Shown here: positions 35,001-44,048 of the stretch, in pieces | Layout of the letters: each line of letters begins with the position of its first letter | Position numbering within the stretch: the stretch's first letter is position 1 | Assembly (NCBI RefSeq): GCF_029892095.1 | Contig: NZ_JARZAE010000004.1 | Coordinates: 8,556,001-8,620,000, forward strand | Source of the DNA: Kitasatospora sp. MAP12-44 | GTDB taxonomy: Bacteria; Actinomycetota; Actinomycetes; Streptomycetales; Streptomycetaceae | DNA length: 64,000 nt | Direction: 5' to 3' | Notes under the pieces: model-generated | Seen by the model: the letters and a program-made list of their open reading frames with translations, nothing else | The model's database searches: none | What the model was told of the DNA's origin: nothing | Made by a program: the position numbers and the translations under genes

Positions 35001-35345
35001 ATGAGCCGCGAACTCTGGAGTTACCACCCGGACTCGAACTACGAACCGGGCCTCAGCTTGACCGGCTACCGGGTCGAGGCCACCGACGGCCACCTCGGCA
35101 GGATCGACCAGCAGACCGACGAGGTCGGCTCCGCGTACCTCGTGGTCGACACCGGGCCGCGGACCTTCGGCACCCACGTCCTGCTCCCTGCCGGCACCAT
35201 CACCCGCATCGACCGCGACGGACGGACCGTCCACGTCGACCGCACCAAGGACGAGATCAGGCAGTCACCCCAGTACGACCCGAGCAAGACACCTGGTGAC
35301 ATCGCCTTCCGCGAGCAGGTCCAGGAGCACTACCAGCGCCAGTAG
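35001..35345 (+). CDS. PRC-barrel domain protein
   Basis: 114 residues from an ATG with GGAGGAAGG upstream. GYRVEATDGHLGRIDQQTDEVGSAYLVVDTG and FGTHVLLPAGTITRIDRDGRTVHV form the small PRC beta-barrel, here with the short form common in actinobacterial stress proteins. A polar tail follows (DEIRQSPQYDP). The fold binds RNA or partner proteins in other contexts; for this stand-alone class the role is not known. It has no clear operon partner. Confidence 0.85.
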   Translation: MSRELWSYHPDSNYEPGLSLTGYRVEATDGHLGRIDQQTDEVGSAYLVVDTGPRTFGTHVLLPAGTITRIDRDGRTVHVDRTKDEIRQSPQYDPSKTPGDIAFREQVQEHYQRQ

Positions 35346-35489
35346 CCACAGGCGCATCCGACGGGTGGCTTCGTCGTTGTCAGTCCGGTTGCGTCTGGAG
35401 GCCGAGCGGCGGCAGGTTGCCGCCGTCCGGCGCCGACTGCCCTCACGGGCAACAGGTGTGCCCGAGCAGCCCTCGCCGGGTGGAGTCCC

Positions 35490-35879
35490 GTGAGCGAGGG
35501 TGGGGTGGCGGAGGTCGCACGGCTCGTCCCGGGCGACTCATCGCCGGCCCGGCGTCCAGCGGTCGACGGTGCCGGGGAGCCGGAGGTCCAGCGGACGATC
35601 CTCGTGCTGGACCACGAGACAAAGGACTACACCGACATGATCGAGGAACGACCTCGCTTCCTGCCTGGACGAGGTGATGGGGCCCGCACCGGCAACGCCG
35701 GCGCGGCGGTCCACAGTCCCCTGACCTTCACCGTCGAGGAGCTGAACGCGCAGGAGGAGCTGAACGCGCAGCAGGGCACCGAGGTCGAGCTCGGGGACGA
35801 CAGAGCCGAGCGGACCAAGGTCCCGTACCGGACCCAGCACCGCCCCGACTACCGGCTGGTCCGCGTCTCCCGCGCCTGA
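35490..35879 (+). CDS. hypothetical protein
   Basis: 129 residues from a GTG preceded by GGTGGAG. No family recognised. The sequence is polar, with TILVLDHETKDYTDMIEERP in the middle and a short tandem duplication EELNAQEELNAQ near residue 82. Coding GC3 is good and the stop is well placed, but it may start later. It lies between the PRC-barrel gene and the metabolite cluster, with no sign of a joint operon. Confidence 0.45.
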   Translation: MSEGGVAEVARLVPGDSSPARRPAVDGAGEPEVQRTILVLDHETKDYTDMIEERPRFLPGRGDGARTGNAGAAVHSPLTFTVEELNAQEELNAQQGTEVELGDDRAERTKVPYRTQHRPDYRLVRVSRA

Positions 35880-36208
35880 ACGCCTTCATGAGGCTACTCT
35901 GCGGCCTCAACCTGCCAACCCGAGGGGGAAGTCCACTGGGACGGTGTGGACATCCGTGACCTGGAGGCGGACCCGCTCCGGCAGCAGAGCAGCGTTGTGC
36001 CGCAGGATCATGCCGAATCCTGACGGGTTGTGCGGATAGCACAAATCTGCGGGCGGCATCCTACCCGCGTTGCCCCCGGGCACCCCGCCGCGGTGCCGGG
36101 CTCCGCACGCTTGGGTGATGTCTGCCGCGACGCCCCGGAGCAGGATCTCAGGTGTCGGACGGGGGTCGAAGCGACCGCCCGTCATCATCGAGTGGAAAGG
36201 GGTCCAGT
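35880..36208. promoter_or_regulatory. leader of the HAD operon with a GGGTGATGT motif
   Basis: The 329-bp gap contains GGGTGATGT at 36113-36121, the reverse complement of the ACATCACCC core found in the three divergent promoters of the downstream cluster. It is about 90 bases before the HAD start. A minus-strand ORF across it (ending at 35907) has no recognisable similarity. Confidence 0.45.
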
Positions 36209-36919
36209 GTGTCGTCCGACAGCAGACACGGGCTTCCCCGGGCGGTGGTGTTCGACCACGACGGCGTCATCGTCGACTCCATCACGGCGGACTACGCTGC
36301 CTGCGCCCAGGTGTTCCAGGAGTACGGTGCCGCCCTGCCGGCCCAGCACTGGGCGCGCGCGGTGTGTGGCCGCACCGACGGCTACCCGGCCCTCTTCACG
36401 GGGCTGGCCGCGCGGACCGGCGACCCGGGCGCCGCCGAGGCCATGCAGCGGCGGCTGGAGCGGCTGTGGGAGGAGAACCTGCGCCCCGAAACCGTCCCAC
36501 TGGTGCCCGGCCTGGTCGCCCTGCTCGACCGGCTGCGGGAGGCGGGCGTACGGGTCGCCGTCGCCTCCGCCGCCCCCCGGCGGTGGGTCGAGCGCTGCCT
36601 GGACCAGCACGGTCTGCGCGGCCGGTTCGAGGTGCTGGTGGGCGGGGACGACGTGGAACTCCGCAAGCCCGCCCCCGACGCCTATCTGGAGGCGGTCCGA
36701 CGACTCGGCCTGCCCGCCGCGTCGTGCGCGGCCGTGGAGGACTCGCTGACCGGTGTCCACGCCGCGCGCGCGGCCGGTCTGCGAGTCGTCGCCGTGCCCA
36801 CCGCGCTGACCCGCACGCTCGACTACTCCGCTGCCGACCTGGTGGTCGCCGGCCACCCTGACATCTCGACCGAGCTTCTCGGCCGGCTCTTCGACGAGGG
36901 ACACCGTGTCGCTGACTGA
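36209..36919 (+). CDS. HAD-superfamily phosphatase (beta-phosphoglucomutase-like)
   Basis: 236 residues from a GTG with AAAGGGG upstream. Motif I is FDHDGVIVDS (nucleophile and acid/base Asp), motif II VAVASAAP, motif III RKPAPDAYLEA and motif IV AVEDSLTGVHAA, so it is catalytically complete with a C1 cap. It would dephosphorylate or isomerise a small sugar phosphate. It overlaps the next gene by 14 bases. Its position, and the ACATCACCC-type motif upstream, tie it to the metabolite cluster, where removal of a phosphate from a sugar intermediate would fit. Confidence 0.88.
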   Translation: MSSDSRHGLPRAVVFDHDGVIVDSITADYAACAQVFQEYGAALPAQHWARAVCGRTDGYPALFTGLAARTGDPGAAEAMQRRLERLWEENLRPETVPLVPGLVALLDRLREAGVRVAVASAAPRRWVERCLDQHGLRGRFEVLVGGDDVELRKPAPDAYLEAVRRLGLPAASCAAVEDSLTGVHAARAAGLRVVAVPTALTRTLDYSAADLVVAGHPDISTELLGRLFDEGHRVAD

Positions 36920-38279
36920 CTATCACGTGCTGCCGGAGCGCAGCGCCCGGACAGCCGCCCTGCGGGCCCAGCTGGTTGACTGTCTCTGTGAGGCCGCCGA
37001 GTTGGAGCACTCGCTGTGCCTGCAGTACATGTACACCGCGTTCTCGCTGAAGAACCGCCCGGAGGACGGCGGGGTGGACCAGGTGCAGATCGAGACGATC
37101 CGCGAGTGGAAGGGCCAGTTGCTGCTGCTGAGCCGCGAGGAGATGCTCCACCTCGGCCTGGTGCTCAACCTGCTGGCTGCCGTTGGCGCGGCGCCCTACC
37201 TGCAGCGCCCCAACTTCCCCCAGCCGGAGCGGTACTACCCGCTGGGGGTGGCCTCCGCGCTCGAGCCGCTGACGCCCGCCACCCTGGAGCGGTACCTGGT
37301 GTACGAGCTGCCGACCGCCCTGCTGTCCGAGATCCACCGGGTGCCGCAGCCGGCCGACGGCGGCGGGGAGCGGCTGACCGTCGGCCTGCTGTACGAGCGG
37401 ATCCGCGGCCTGTTCACCGAACTGGACGAGGAGGAGCTGTTCATCGGCGCCGCCCAGCGCCAGATCGACACCGCCTCCGTGGTCGACCCCGACGGCGTCT
37501 TCGAGGGCGACGTCGCCACCGGCTACGGGGCCGAGCCCTTCCCGATCACCGACCGGGCGTCGGCGATGCGGGCGATCGACCTGATCATCGAGCAGGGCGA
37601 GGGTGCACCCGAGAACTCCGAGGGCTCGCACTACGGCCGCCTGCTGCGGATCCGCGAGCAGCTCGCGGCGGAGATCGCCGCGGCCGAGGCGGTCGGCCTC
37701 GCCTTTGAGCCGTCCCGCGCCGCGCTGACCAACCCGGCCGTCCGCAGGCCGTCCGACGCCGCGGGCGTCGGGCTGATCACCGATCCTCTGGCCCGCGAGG
37801 CCGCGGAGGCGTTCAACGCCGGCTACAGCCTGATGGTGCTGATGCTGCTGCGCTTCTTCGGACGCACCGACGACAGCGCCGGCGAGATGGGCAGGCTGCA
37901 GGAGGTGGTCTTCTTCCCGCTGATGACCATGTTCATCCGCCCGTTGGGCGAGCTCCTCACCGAGCTGCCCGCCGGTGCGGACGGGGCGGGGCCGCGGGCC
38001 GGGGCGCCCTTCGAGTTCAGCCGCGGGCTGCAGCTGATCCCCGAGCGCACCATCGCCCACCGGGTCTTCGGCGAGCGGCTGTTCGACCTCGCCGCGCGCT
38101 GCCGCAGGCTCGCCGATCGGATCGGGCGGTCCCCGGCGACCGCACCGGCGGTCCGTAAGCGGATCGCCTTCATAGCCGAGAACGTCGAGCTGATGGCCGG
38201 CCGTTTCGCCGAGCAGCTCGCTACCGACACACCGACCACAGTCCAGCCGAATGGAGCGGGATCCCATGGAAACGCGTGA
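36906..38279 (+). CDS. ferritin-like protein of the VioB / iminophenyl-pyruvate dimer synthase type
   Basis: 457 residues from a GTG at 36906. The N-terminus ALRAQLVDCLCEAAELEHSLCLQYMYTAFSLK and WKGQLLLLSREEMLHLGLVLNLLAAVG contain the Glu and E-x-x-H residues of the ferritin-like fold found in VioB/RebD/StaD relatives. PFPITDRASAMRAIDLIIEQGEGAP, SHYGRLLRI and AGYSLMVLMLLRFF follow. In VioB the fold carries a haem peroxidase-like reaction joining two indole imines. Stand-alone homologues like this are common in actinobacteria and mostly uncharacterised. It is translationally coupled to its neighbours on both sides. Confidence 0.8.
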   Translation: MSLTDYHVLPERSARTAALRAQLVDCLCEAAELEHSLCLQYMYTAFSLKNRPEDGGVDQVQIETIREWKGQLLLLSREEMLHLGLVLNLLAAVGAAPYLQRPNFPQPERYYPLGVASALEPLTPATLERYLVYELPTALLSEIHRVPQPADGGGERLTVGLLYERIRGLFTELDEEELFIGAAQRQIDTASVVDPDGVFEGDVATGYGAEPFPITDRASAMRAIDLIIEQGEGAPENSEGSHYGRLLRIREQLAAEIAAAEAVGLAFEPSRAALTNPAVRRPSDAAGVGLITDPLAREAAEAFNAGYSLMVLMLLRFFGRTDDSAGEMGRLQEVVFFPLMTMFIRPLGELLTELPAGADGAGPRAGAPFEFSRGLQLIPERTIAHRVFGERLFDLAARCRRLADRIGRSPATAPAVRKRIAFIAENVELMAGRFAEQLATDTPTTVQPNGAGSHGNA

Positions 38280-39132
38280 CCTGTCACTGGAGTTCGAGGG
38301 CTGGTTCATGTGCCGGCTCGCCACCGACCCGGATCCTACCGACGAGCTTCGCGGCGTCAGCGGCAGCACCTTCGCGCTGGCCGGTGAGCCCGACCTGGAC
38401 CGGATCATCGTGCTGAACGATCCCAATCCGCAGGTGGTGCGCAGCCATATGCCACCGGTTGGCGTGCGGGTGACCCGGGCCACTGCGGCGGGGAGCGAGC
38501 TGCCCGCCCTGGTCGGGGCCAAGGTCGACCTGCTGGGCGATCCGATTTTCGAGAATCGCAATTTCGTGCTGACCGTGGCCGGTCGCGAGCCGATCGTCCC
38601 CTTCCACCTGGAGATCAGCGCGCCCGGACTGCTGATCGAGCGTGAGATGATCATGTGGGCGGAGGACCCGGACCTCCCGGTGCACCGCATTCCGCGGGCC
38701 CGGCTGGAGCGCTTCGGTGGCCTGGCCTTCCGTACCGACCCCGAGCTGGTCCGCTCGGGTACCGGCATCGCCGACCCGCTGGCCAGCCGGGTGGAGCGGC
38801 ACCGCGACCTGGTCGCGGACCTGGAGCGGGAGGACGACCCGGTGCGCCGGGCCGGCCTGGCCAAGCGGATCCGCGAGTTGGAGATCGCGCTGGCCGACCC
38901 GGCCAACGAGCGTGTGGTCAACATGACTGCGATCGAGGAGTTCCACTTCCCGCTGATCGGCAAGGCGGTCGCGGAAGGCGAGCTGCTGGCCGGGCTCGAG
39001 CTGGACGGGGAGGAGCCCTGGTCGGTCAAGTTCTGGATGGGCGGCTGGGACGCCGACGTCATGTGCGGCTACTTCAAGGGCGAACTGGACGTGCCGTTGG
39101 CCGGCCCTCCGGCCGGACACACCACGACCTGA
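38266..39132 (+). CDS. conserved hypothetical protein paired with the ferritin-like enzyme
   Basis: 288 residues from the ATG at 38266, chosen because GGAGCGGGA lies just upstream; an in-frame ATG at 38251 is the alternative. No named family recognised. FEGWFMCRLATDPDPTDELRGVSGSTFALAGEPDLDRII at the start and the later FPLIGKAVAEGELLAGLELD, WSVKFWMGGWDADVMCGYFKG suggest an enzyme or partner subunit. A charged helix lies at residues about 170-215. It overlaps the ferritin-like gene by 14 bases, so the two probably act together. Confidence 0.65.
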   Translation: METRDLSLEFEGWFMCRLATDPDPTDELRGVSGSTFALAGEPDLDRIIVLNDPNPQVVRSHMPPVGVRVTRATAAGSELPALVGAKVDLLGDPIFENRNFVLTVAGREPIVPFHLEISAPGLLIEREMIMWAEDPDLPVHRIPRARLERFGGLAFRTDPELVRSGTGIADPLASRVERHRDLVADLEREDDPVRRAGLAKRIRELEIALADPANERVVNMTAIEEFHFPLIGKAVAEGELLAGLELDGEEPWSVKFWMGGWDADVMCGYFKGELDVPLAGPPAGHTTT

Positions 39133-39299
39133 CGGCGAGCCCGTGGTGATCAGCCCTACCCCTTGAGGCTCTGTGCGGAAGGAGCGCGGCCCGGTCCGGG
39201 TGGGCGGGCTCAGCCGGCAGCAAGGTCGCACGATACGGGGTACCGCGACACATGACAGGCGGCACACGGACACACGCTGCTTGGAGCAAGGGAGAGACC

Positions 39300-42068
39300 A
39301 TGCGCACAATTCGGGGCAGGGACGCGGAGTTCGGCCTGCTCACCGGACTCCTGGAGGAAGCGGCCGCGGGCCGGAGCGCGTTCGCCCTGGTGGAGGGCGG
39401 CCCCGGCAGCGGCAAGACCGGACTGCTGACCGAGGTGATGGACGCAGCCCGGGCTCGGGGGTTCGCGGCCGGCCGGGTGACGGCCGATCACCTCGGAGCC
39501 CCGGACTTCCCGGTTTCGCTGGGGCTCGATCCGGGCGCGTTGCGGGATCCGGCGGCGCCACCGGCCGAGCTGCTGCGGCGGCTGGGCGAGCAGCTGGGAT
39601 CGGGTCCGCCCGGGCGACCCGTGCTCGTCGTCCTGGACGACCTGCAGTGGGCAGCCCCGGACACGGTGGTGGCCCTGCGCGAGTTATCCACACGGCAGTT
39701 GCCCGCAGCGTTCTTCCTGGCGCGGCAGCCCGGCGGGGGCGGCTGCCGGATGGACCGGCTGTTCTCCGCGCTGGCGGATCACGGGGCGGTCCGCTGTGTG
39801 CTCGGCCCGCTGGCCGAGAGCGCGGTGGCGCAGGTCCTTGCCGATGCGCTCGGGGCAGAGCCGTCGGCTGAACTGCTCGACCTCTGCTCGGCAGAGGAGG
39901 GAGCACCCGGTGCCTTACTGGACCTGGCGGATGCGCTCCTTGCCACCGGATCCCTGACGGTCGGGCAGGGGCTGGCGACTCCGGTGAGCGGGCCGTTGCC
40001 GCCGCAGGTGCGGTCGCTCGTCCTGCGGCCGCTGACCGGGCTCTCGGCCGGGAGCCGCTCCCTGCTGGACGTGGCCGCGGTTGTCGGCAGGTCCTTCGCC
40101 CTCGCCGACCTGACGTCCCTGCTCCGGCTGAGCGCACTGGAGTTGCTGCCGGCCGTCCAGGAGCTGGTGTCGTCGGGTCTGCTGGAGAGTACGGGCTGTC
40201 GTCTGGGCTTCCGCCGTGAACTGGTCTGGCGGTGTGTCCGCGACGAGCTTCCGCCGCCGGTACGGTCGGCGCTCCTGCGGGACCTGGGCGGGGCGCTGAT
40301 GCGTGAAGGGGAGTACCTGTCGGCGGCCGAGCGGCTGGCCGAGGCCGTGCAGGCGGGCGAGAGCCGGGCGGTCGAAGACCTCGAGCGTGCCGCCCGGGAG
40401 CTGCTGAAGGTCTCACCGCGCCGCGCCGTCGACCTGGCGAGCGAGGCGCTGGACCCGGTGTCCGGTAGCTCCGTCCATTCCCGCCTGCAGGTCATCACCG
40501 TCCTCGGCCTGGCTGCCGAGGGGAAGTTGGCCAGGGCGGCGGAGACGGCCAGGGTCGCACTGGCCGGCTCCTGCGACCCGATGTCCGCGGCGGAGCTGCG
40601 CCACACCCTGGCCTCCATCGACCTGATGACCGGGGCTCCGTCGTCCGGTGCTTCCGGAGCAGCGGGGACGGCGGACTGGTCGGCACTGCTCTGGCCGGGC
40701 CTGACCGCGGCGCACAGTCGCAGGATCGATGCGCTGAGGGCCCGGGCGAGCTACCGCCCCGGTGATCCGGCGGCCGCGGACGCCCAGGCCGAGGCCCTGC
40801 GGTCCGCAGGGGAGCCGGAGTCCGTCGTGGCCGCCGGGCTGCTGCGAGGTGTCACCCGCTGGCACAGCGGCCTGGTGGCCGAGGCCCTGACGGAGATCCG
40901 GTCGGTCCAGGACTTCGTGGGTCCTGGCTCGGTCGCGGGGTACGTCTGGGACAGCCGACCGATGCTGGCCACCATGCTCATCCAGCTGCGCCGACTCGAC
41001 GAAGCCGACCTGGTGATCGGTGAACTCTCCAAGGAACTGGCCGACCTGGACCTGCCGGCCTGGAACCCGCTGGTCCTGGCACCGCGTGCGTTGCTGGCGC
41101 TCGTGGCCGGTGCCCTGGACGACGCCGACACACACGCGCAGGCGGTACTGGATGCCTACGGGGGCGCCCAGATCGGTGCCGCCGTACTGGTGGCCCTCTC
41201 GGTGCAGACCGAGGTCGCGCTGCGCCGGGGCGACCAGCACCAGGTGGCCGAGTGCGCCCGGCGCCTGCGGGCACTGATGGACACGGTCTGCCTCGACGCG
41301 GGGGTCGGCCACGGCCTGCTGACACTGCTCAGGGTCGCGCAGGCCCAGGACGGACCGGGTGGGGTCCTGCGGACGCTCGCAGACCTCGGGCAGGGAGCGG
41401 AGACGACCCTGCGCGCGGTGTCACTGGCCGGGCCCGCGGTCCCGGCCTGGCTGGTGCGTGCCGCGGAGACCACGGGCGACCATGTGCTCGCCCAACGGAT
41501 CGTCGCTCTTGCGCAGGAGACGGCCGCGCTCAACCCGGGGGTCAGGATCCTGGCCGATGCCGCCGTCCATGCCGACGCGGTGCTGCGCGGTTCGGTGACG
41601 GCGCTGAGGCGCGCCACGGCCGGACATCTCGATCCCTGGGCCCGGACGCAGGCCGAGGAGGACCTGGGCCTGCTGCTGCTCGAGGATGCGCCCCGCACGG
41701 GGGGTGACGTCCCGTACGACGACCGGATGGCGGCGGCCGATCACCTCCAGGCCGCACTGCGCGGATACCAGGAGGCCGGATCCGCGCCGGACACGGCCCG
41801 GGTCCGCAGTCTGCTGCGCCGACTCGGCGTGCGCAGCAGGCACTGGACCTACGACACCCGCCCGTCCACGGGGTGGGGGAGCCTGACCCCTACCGAGCGC
41901 GCCGTGGCGGACCTCGTGGCGACCGGGCTCACCAACAGGGAGGCCGCTCGGCAGATGTTCCTGTCCCCGCACACGGTGAACTTCCATCTCCGGCAGGTCT
42001 TTCGGAAGCTCGGCATCGGCTCGCGGGTGGAGCTGGCCCGGATGCACCGGGACGACGAGGACGGGTGA
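39300..42068 (+). CDS. LAL-type LuxR family regulator with AAA ATPase
   Basis: 922 residues from an ATG preceded by GGGAGAG. The N-terminus carries RGRDAEFGLLTGLL, Walker A EGGPGSGKTG and Walker B VLVVLDDLQWA. A long helical, TPR-like middle follows. The last 60 residues are a LuxR-type HTH (LTPTERAVADLVATGLTNREAARQMFLSPHTVNFHLRQVFRKLGI). Such large regulators are usual cluster-situated activators of antibiotic pathways. It is the only regulator seen in the cluster, and so the first candidate for binding the ACATCACCC-type sites; this is inference. Confidence 0.92.
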   Translation: MRTIRGRDAEFGLLTGLLEEAAAGRSAFALVEGGPGSGKTGLLTEVMDAARARGFAAGRVTADHLGAPDFPVSLGLDPGALRDPAAPPAELLRRLGEQLGSGPPGRPVLVVLDDLQWAAPDTVVALRELSTRQLPAAFFLARQPGGGGCRMDRLFSALADHGAVRCVLGPLAESAVAQVLADALGAEPSAELLDLCSAEEGAPGALLDLADALLATGSLTVGQGLATPVSGPLPPQVRSLVLRPLTGLSAGSRSLLDVAAVVGRSFALADLTSLLRLSALELLPAVQELVSSGLLESTGCRLGFRRELVWRCVRDELPPPVRSALLRDLGGALMREGEYLSAAERLAEAVQAGESRAVEDLERAARELLKVSPRRAVDLASEALDPVSGSSVHSRLQVITVLGLAAEGKLARAAETARVALAGSCDPMSAAELRHTLASIDLMTGAPSSGASGAAGTADWSALLWPGLTAAHSRRIDALRARASYRPGDPAAADAQAEALRSAGEPESVVAAGLLRGVTRWHSGLVAEALTEIRSVQDFVGPGSVAGYVWDSRPMLATMLIQLRRLDEADLVIGELSKELADLDLPAWNPLVLAPRALLALVAGALDDADTHAQAVLDAYGGAQIGAAVLVALSVQTEVALRRGDQHQVAECARRLRALMDTVCLDAGVGHGLLTLLRVAQAQDGPGGVLRTLADLGQGAETTLRAVSLAGPAVPAWLVRAAETTGDHVLAQRIVALAQETAALNPGVRILADAAVHADAVLRGSVTALRRATAGHLDPWARTQAEEDLGLLLLEDAPRTGGDVPYDDRMAAADHLQAALRGYQEAGSAPDTARVRSLLRRLGVRSRHWTYDTRPSTGWGSLTPTERAVADLVATGLTNREAARQMFLSPHTVNFHLRQVFRKLGIGSRVELARMHRDDEDG

Positions 42069-42072
42069 GTCC

Positions 42073-42930
42073 CTACAGCGCGAGGTCCATCTCGATCGGC
42101 CGGTGGTCCGACGCGGCGGGGCCGTTGGCCGGATCAGTTTCGGGGCTGCTGACGACACGGTAGGAGACGACATGGGGGAGCAGCCCCGGAGAGGCCAGGA
42201 AGAGGTCGATGCGGCGCGGCGGATCTCCTTCCTGCGGCGCGGCGAACGTGGGTCGCCGGTCGCCGAGATGAGCGGCGACATCGGTGAGGATCGGCGCGTG
42301 CGCGCTTCCCAACAGGCGCTCCACCGGCGTCCGATCGGCCTCGGTCCCGCCAGGCAGCACATGGTTGCCGAGCAGATGGGCGGGCAGTGCCGACCAGTCG
42401 GGCTCGGGGTCGCCCGGTGGCACCGTGTTGGCGTCCATGGCCAGCACGGTCGGGGTGGTCGGGTCGGCGCCCAGGAAGCCACGCAGCCGGTCGGACTCGA
42501 TCCCGCGGCTCAGCGGGCTGTACGGGTCCAGGTGCGACACGGTGAACCGGATCGGCTCGGTGCGGCCCGGCAGTCGCAGGACCGCACTGCCGTAGCCGTG
42601 CCACTGCGCCAGCTCGTGCCACTGCGCCTCGGACTCCAGCAGGCTCACGTCGTGCCGCCAGAAGATCGCCTGATGGCATCCGGTCTTCGCCTCGAACAGC
42701 GCGCCCTCCATGTCGAGGCTCCGCTTGGCATCCTCGAACAGGGCCCGGTCGTCCAGATCCCAGCACCAGCCCTCGGCCGCCATCAGCACGCTGGGCCGGC
42801 GCTGCCTGATCAGGTCACGCTGGAGGTTCCACCGCGTGTCGTCACCGGCTTTCCGCTCGAAGCCGACGACGTGCAGGTTCCAGAACATCACCGTGTGGAT
42901 CGTCGGGTGAATCCCCATACCGTCGATCAC
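42073..42930 (-). CDS. endonuclease/exonuclease/phosphatase family protein
   Basis: 285 residues. EEP-fold signatures are in order: MFWNLHVVG, AAEGWCWD, FTVSHLDPYSP, AMDANTVPP, RRIDLFLAS and SDHRPIEMDL at the end (metal and catalytic His/Asp). Small stand-alone members hydrolyse phosphodiesters of nucleic acids, lipids or small molecules. The ORF overlaps the end of the TIM-barrel gene upstream by 4 bases, forming a two-gene minus-strand operon at the divergent promoter 43806-44048. Its role in the cluster is unclear; removal of a phosphate or repair are options. Confidence 0.85.
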   Translation of the reverse strand: MIDGMGIHPTIHTVMFWNLHVVGFERKAGDDTRWNLQRDLIRQRRPSVLMAAEGWCWDLDDRALFEDAKRSLDMEGALFEAKTGCHQAIFWRHDVSLLESEAQWHELAQWHGYGSAVLRLPGRTEPIRFTVSHLDPYSPLSRGIESDRLRGFLGADPTTPTVLAMDANTVPPGDPEPDWSALPAHLLGNHVLPGGTEADRTPVERLLGSAHAPILTDVAAHLGDRRPTFAAPQEGDPPRRIDLFLASPGLLPHVVSYRVVSSPETDPANGPAASDHRPIEMDLAL

Positions 42931-43805
42931 CTACCCGATCCCGGTCCCAGGGAGGATCCGCCGAAGGTCGAGCGGAGATCGGCCAGCGCGCGCTGCGCGT
43001 ACTGCGGGGTCAGCGCGCCGTGCTCGGTTGAGCCGACCGACACGAGCAGCCGGCGCCGGCTCTCGAAGAGCACCGGCAGGATCGGCGACAGCCGTGCGGC
43101 GACTCCCTCCCCGGTCGGGGAGTCCGGCACGTCCGTGATGTTGACCTGGGTGAGGGCGGGAAGCACCCGCCGGACGTCGTCGGCCGCGAGCCGGACCGGG
43201 GCCACCCCGTCACCCGAACCGTCCAGGACCAGTGCCAGGCGGTTCGGTCGGCCGAGTCGGTCGGCCAACTCCTCGAAGTCACCGCAGGTGCGGATGAACA
43301 TCCCCGGCGAGAGCTCCAGCGCGAGCATCACGTCCTCGCGTTCGGCGAACTCCAGCACCTTGGAGCAGCTCTCGGTCAGTCGCCTCCAGGCGGTCCGGTC
43401 CGACGCCTCGGCGGGAGCCGCGCCGCTGCGGAAGACCACCGCCCCCGCGTCCAGCTCGGCCGCGATGCGGACCGCGCGGAGCAGCAGCCCGACCCGCCGC
43501 TCCCGGCCGCTCTCCACTGAGAGCAGGCTCGGCACATCGGCCTGCCATGAGTCCAGCAGGTAGCGGGACACGGCCGTGATCACCACGCCCAGCCCGAGCC
43601 GGTCCAGGCGGTTGGACAGCAGCTCCACCTCGTGCTGCAGTTCGTCGACCCAGGGGTCGATGGGCCAGTGGCCGACGGCGAGGGTCACCACGTCGTAGCC
43701 GAGGTCAGCGAGGACGGAGAGGGCATCAGGCAGCCGGTGGTCGGCGAGCCCGGCGGCATTGAATCCGAACCGCGGTGCCAGCGGGATATCTCTCATGTCG
43801 CCCAT
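42927..43805 (-). CDS. sugar phosphate isomerase/epimerase-like TIM barrel (AP endonuclease 2 fold)
   Basis: 292 residues from the ATG at 43805, preceded by AAAGGAG; a longer ORF runs upstream but lacks such a site. The barrel reads FGFNAAGLADHRLPDALSVLADLGYDVVTL, then LALELSPGMFIRTCGDFEELADRLG, LALVLDGSG, VNITDVPDSPTGEG and a final VSVGSTEHG. The usual metal-ligand Glu/Asp/His positions are partly altered (for example DGSGDG where DxxH is common), so catalysis may differ from classical isomerases. It is the lead gene of a divergent operon and may act on a sugar or inositol-like intermediate. Confidence 0.75.
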   Translation of the reverse strand: MGDMRDIPLAPRFGFNAAGLADHRLPDALSVLADLGYDVVTLAVGHWPIDPWVDELQHEVELLSNRLDRLGLGVVITAVSRYLLDSWQADVPSLLSVESGRERRVGLLLRAVRIAAELDAGAVVFRSGAAPAEASDRTAWRRLTESCSKVLEFAEREDVMLALELSPGMFIRTCGDFEELADRLGRPNRLALVLDGSGDGVAPVRLAADDVRRVLPALTQVNITDVPDSPTGEGVAARLSPILPVLFESRRRLLVSVGSTEHGALTPQYAQRALADLRSTFGGSSLGPGSGR

Positions 43806-44048
43806 ACCGCTCCTTTCCCATCCCTTCGCTGAGTCCCAGCAGTCTAGCGGCTGTACAGATAAAGGGTCGCCGCAGTGTCCGGGGGGATTGCCGGGAGCAT
43901 CAGTGGCCTTGCTACTGCACGTTCGGGTGATATGGCGGACGTTCGGCTCGGGAATCATTACCCGCAGCCATGCCCGTTGCCGTTCCGGCGAATTTTCAGA
44001 GAAATAAGACCGCCCACCATGTGCCGGTCGGTCTGGGGAGGAATTTCC
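43806..44048. promoter_or_regulatory. divergent promoter with GGGTGATAT motif
   Basis: GGGTGATATGGCGG at 43925-43938, reverse complement CCGCCATATCACCC, matches the CCGCCACATCACCC copy at 50503-50516 with one difference. It sits midway between the TIM-barrel gene (minus) and the aldo/keto reductase gene (plus). Confidence 0.6.

Noticed and set aside
35907-36188. 93-codon minus-strand ORF upstream of the HAD gene
   Set aside because: Some coding-like phrases, but no family, no clear ribosome site, and it overlaps the probable promoter; left as intergenic.
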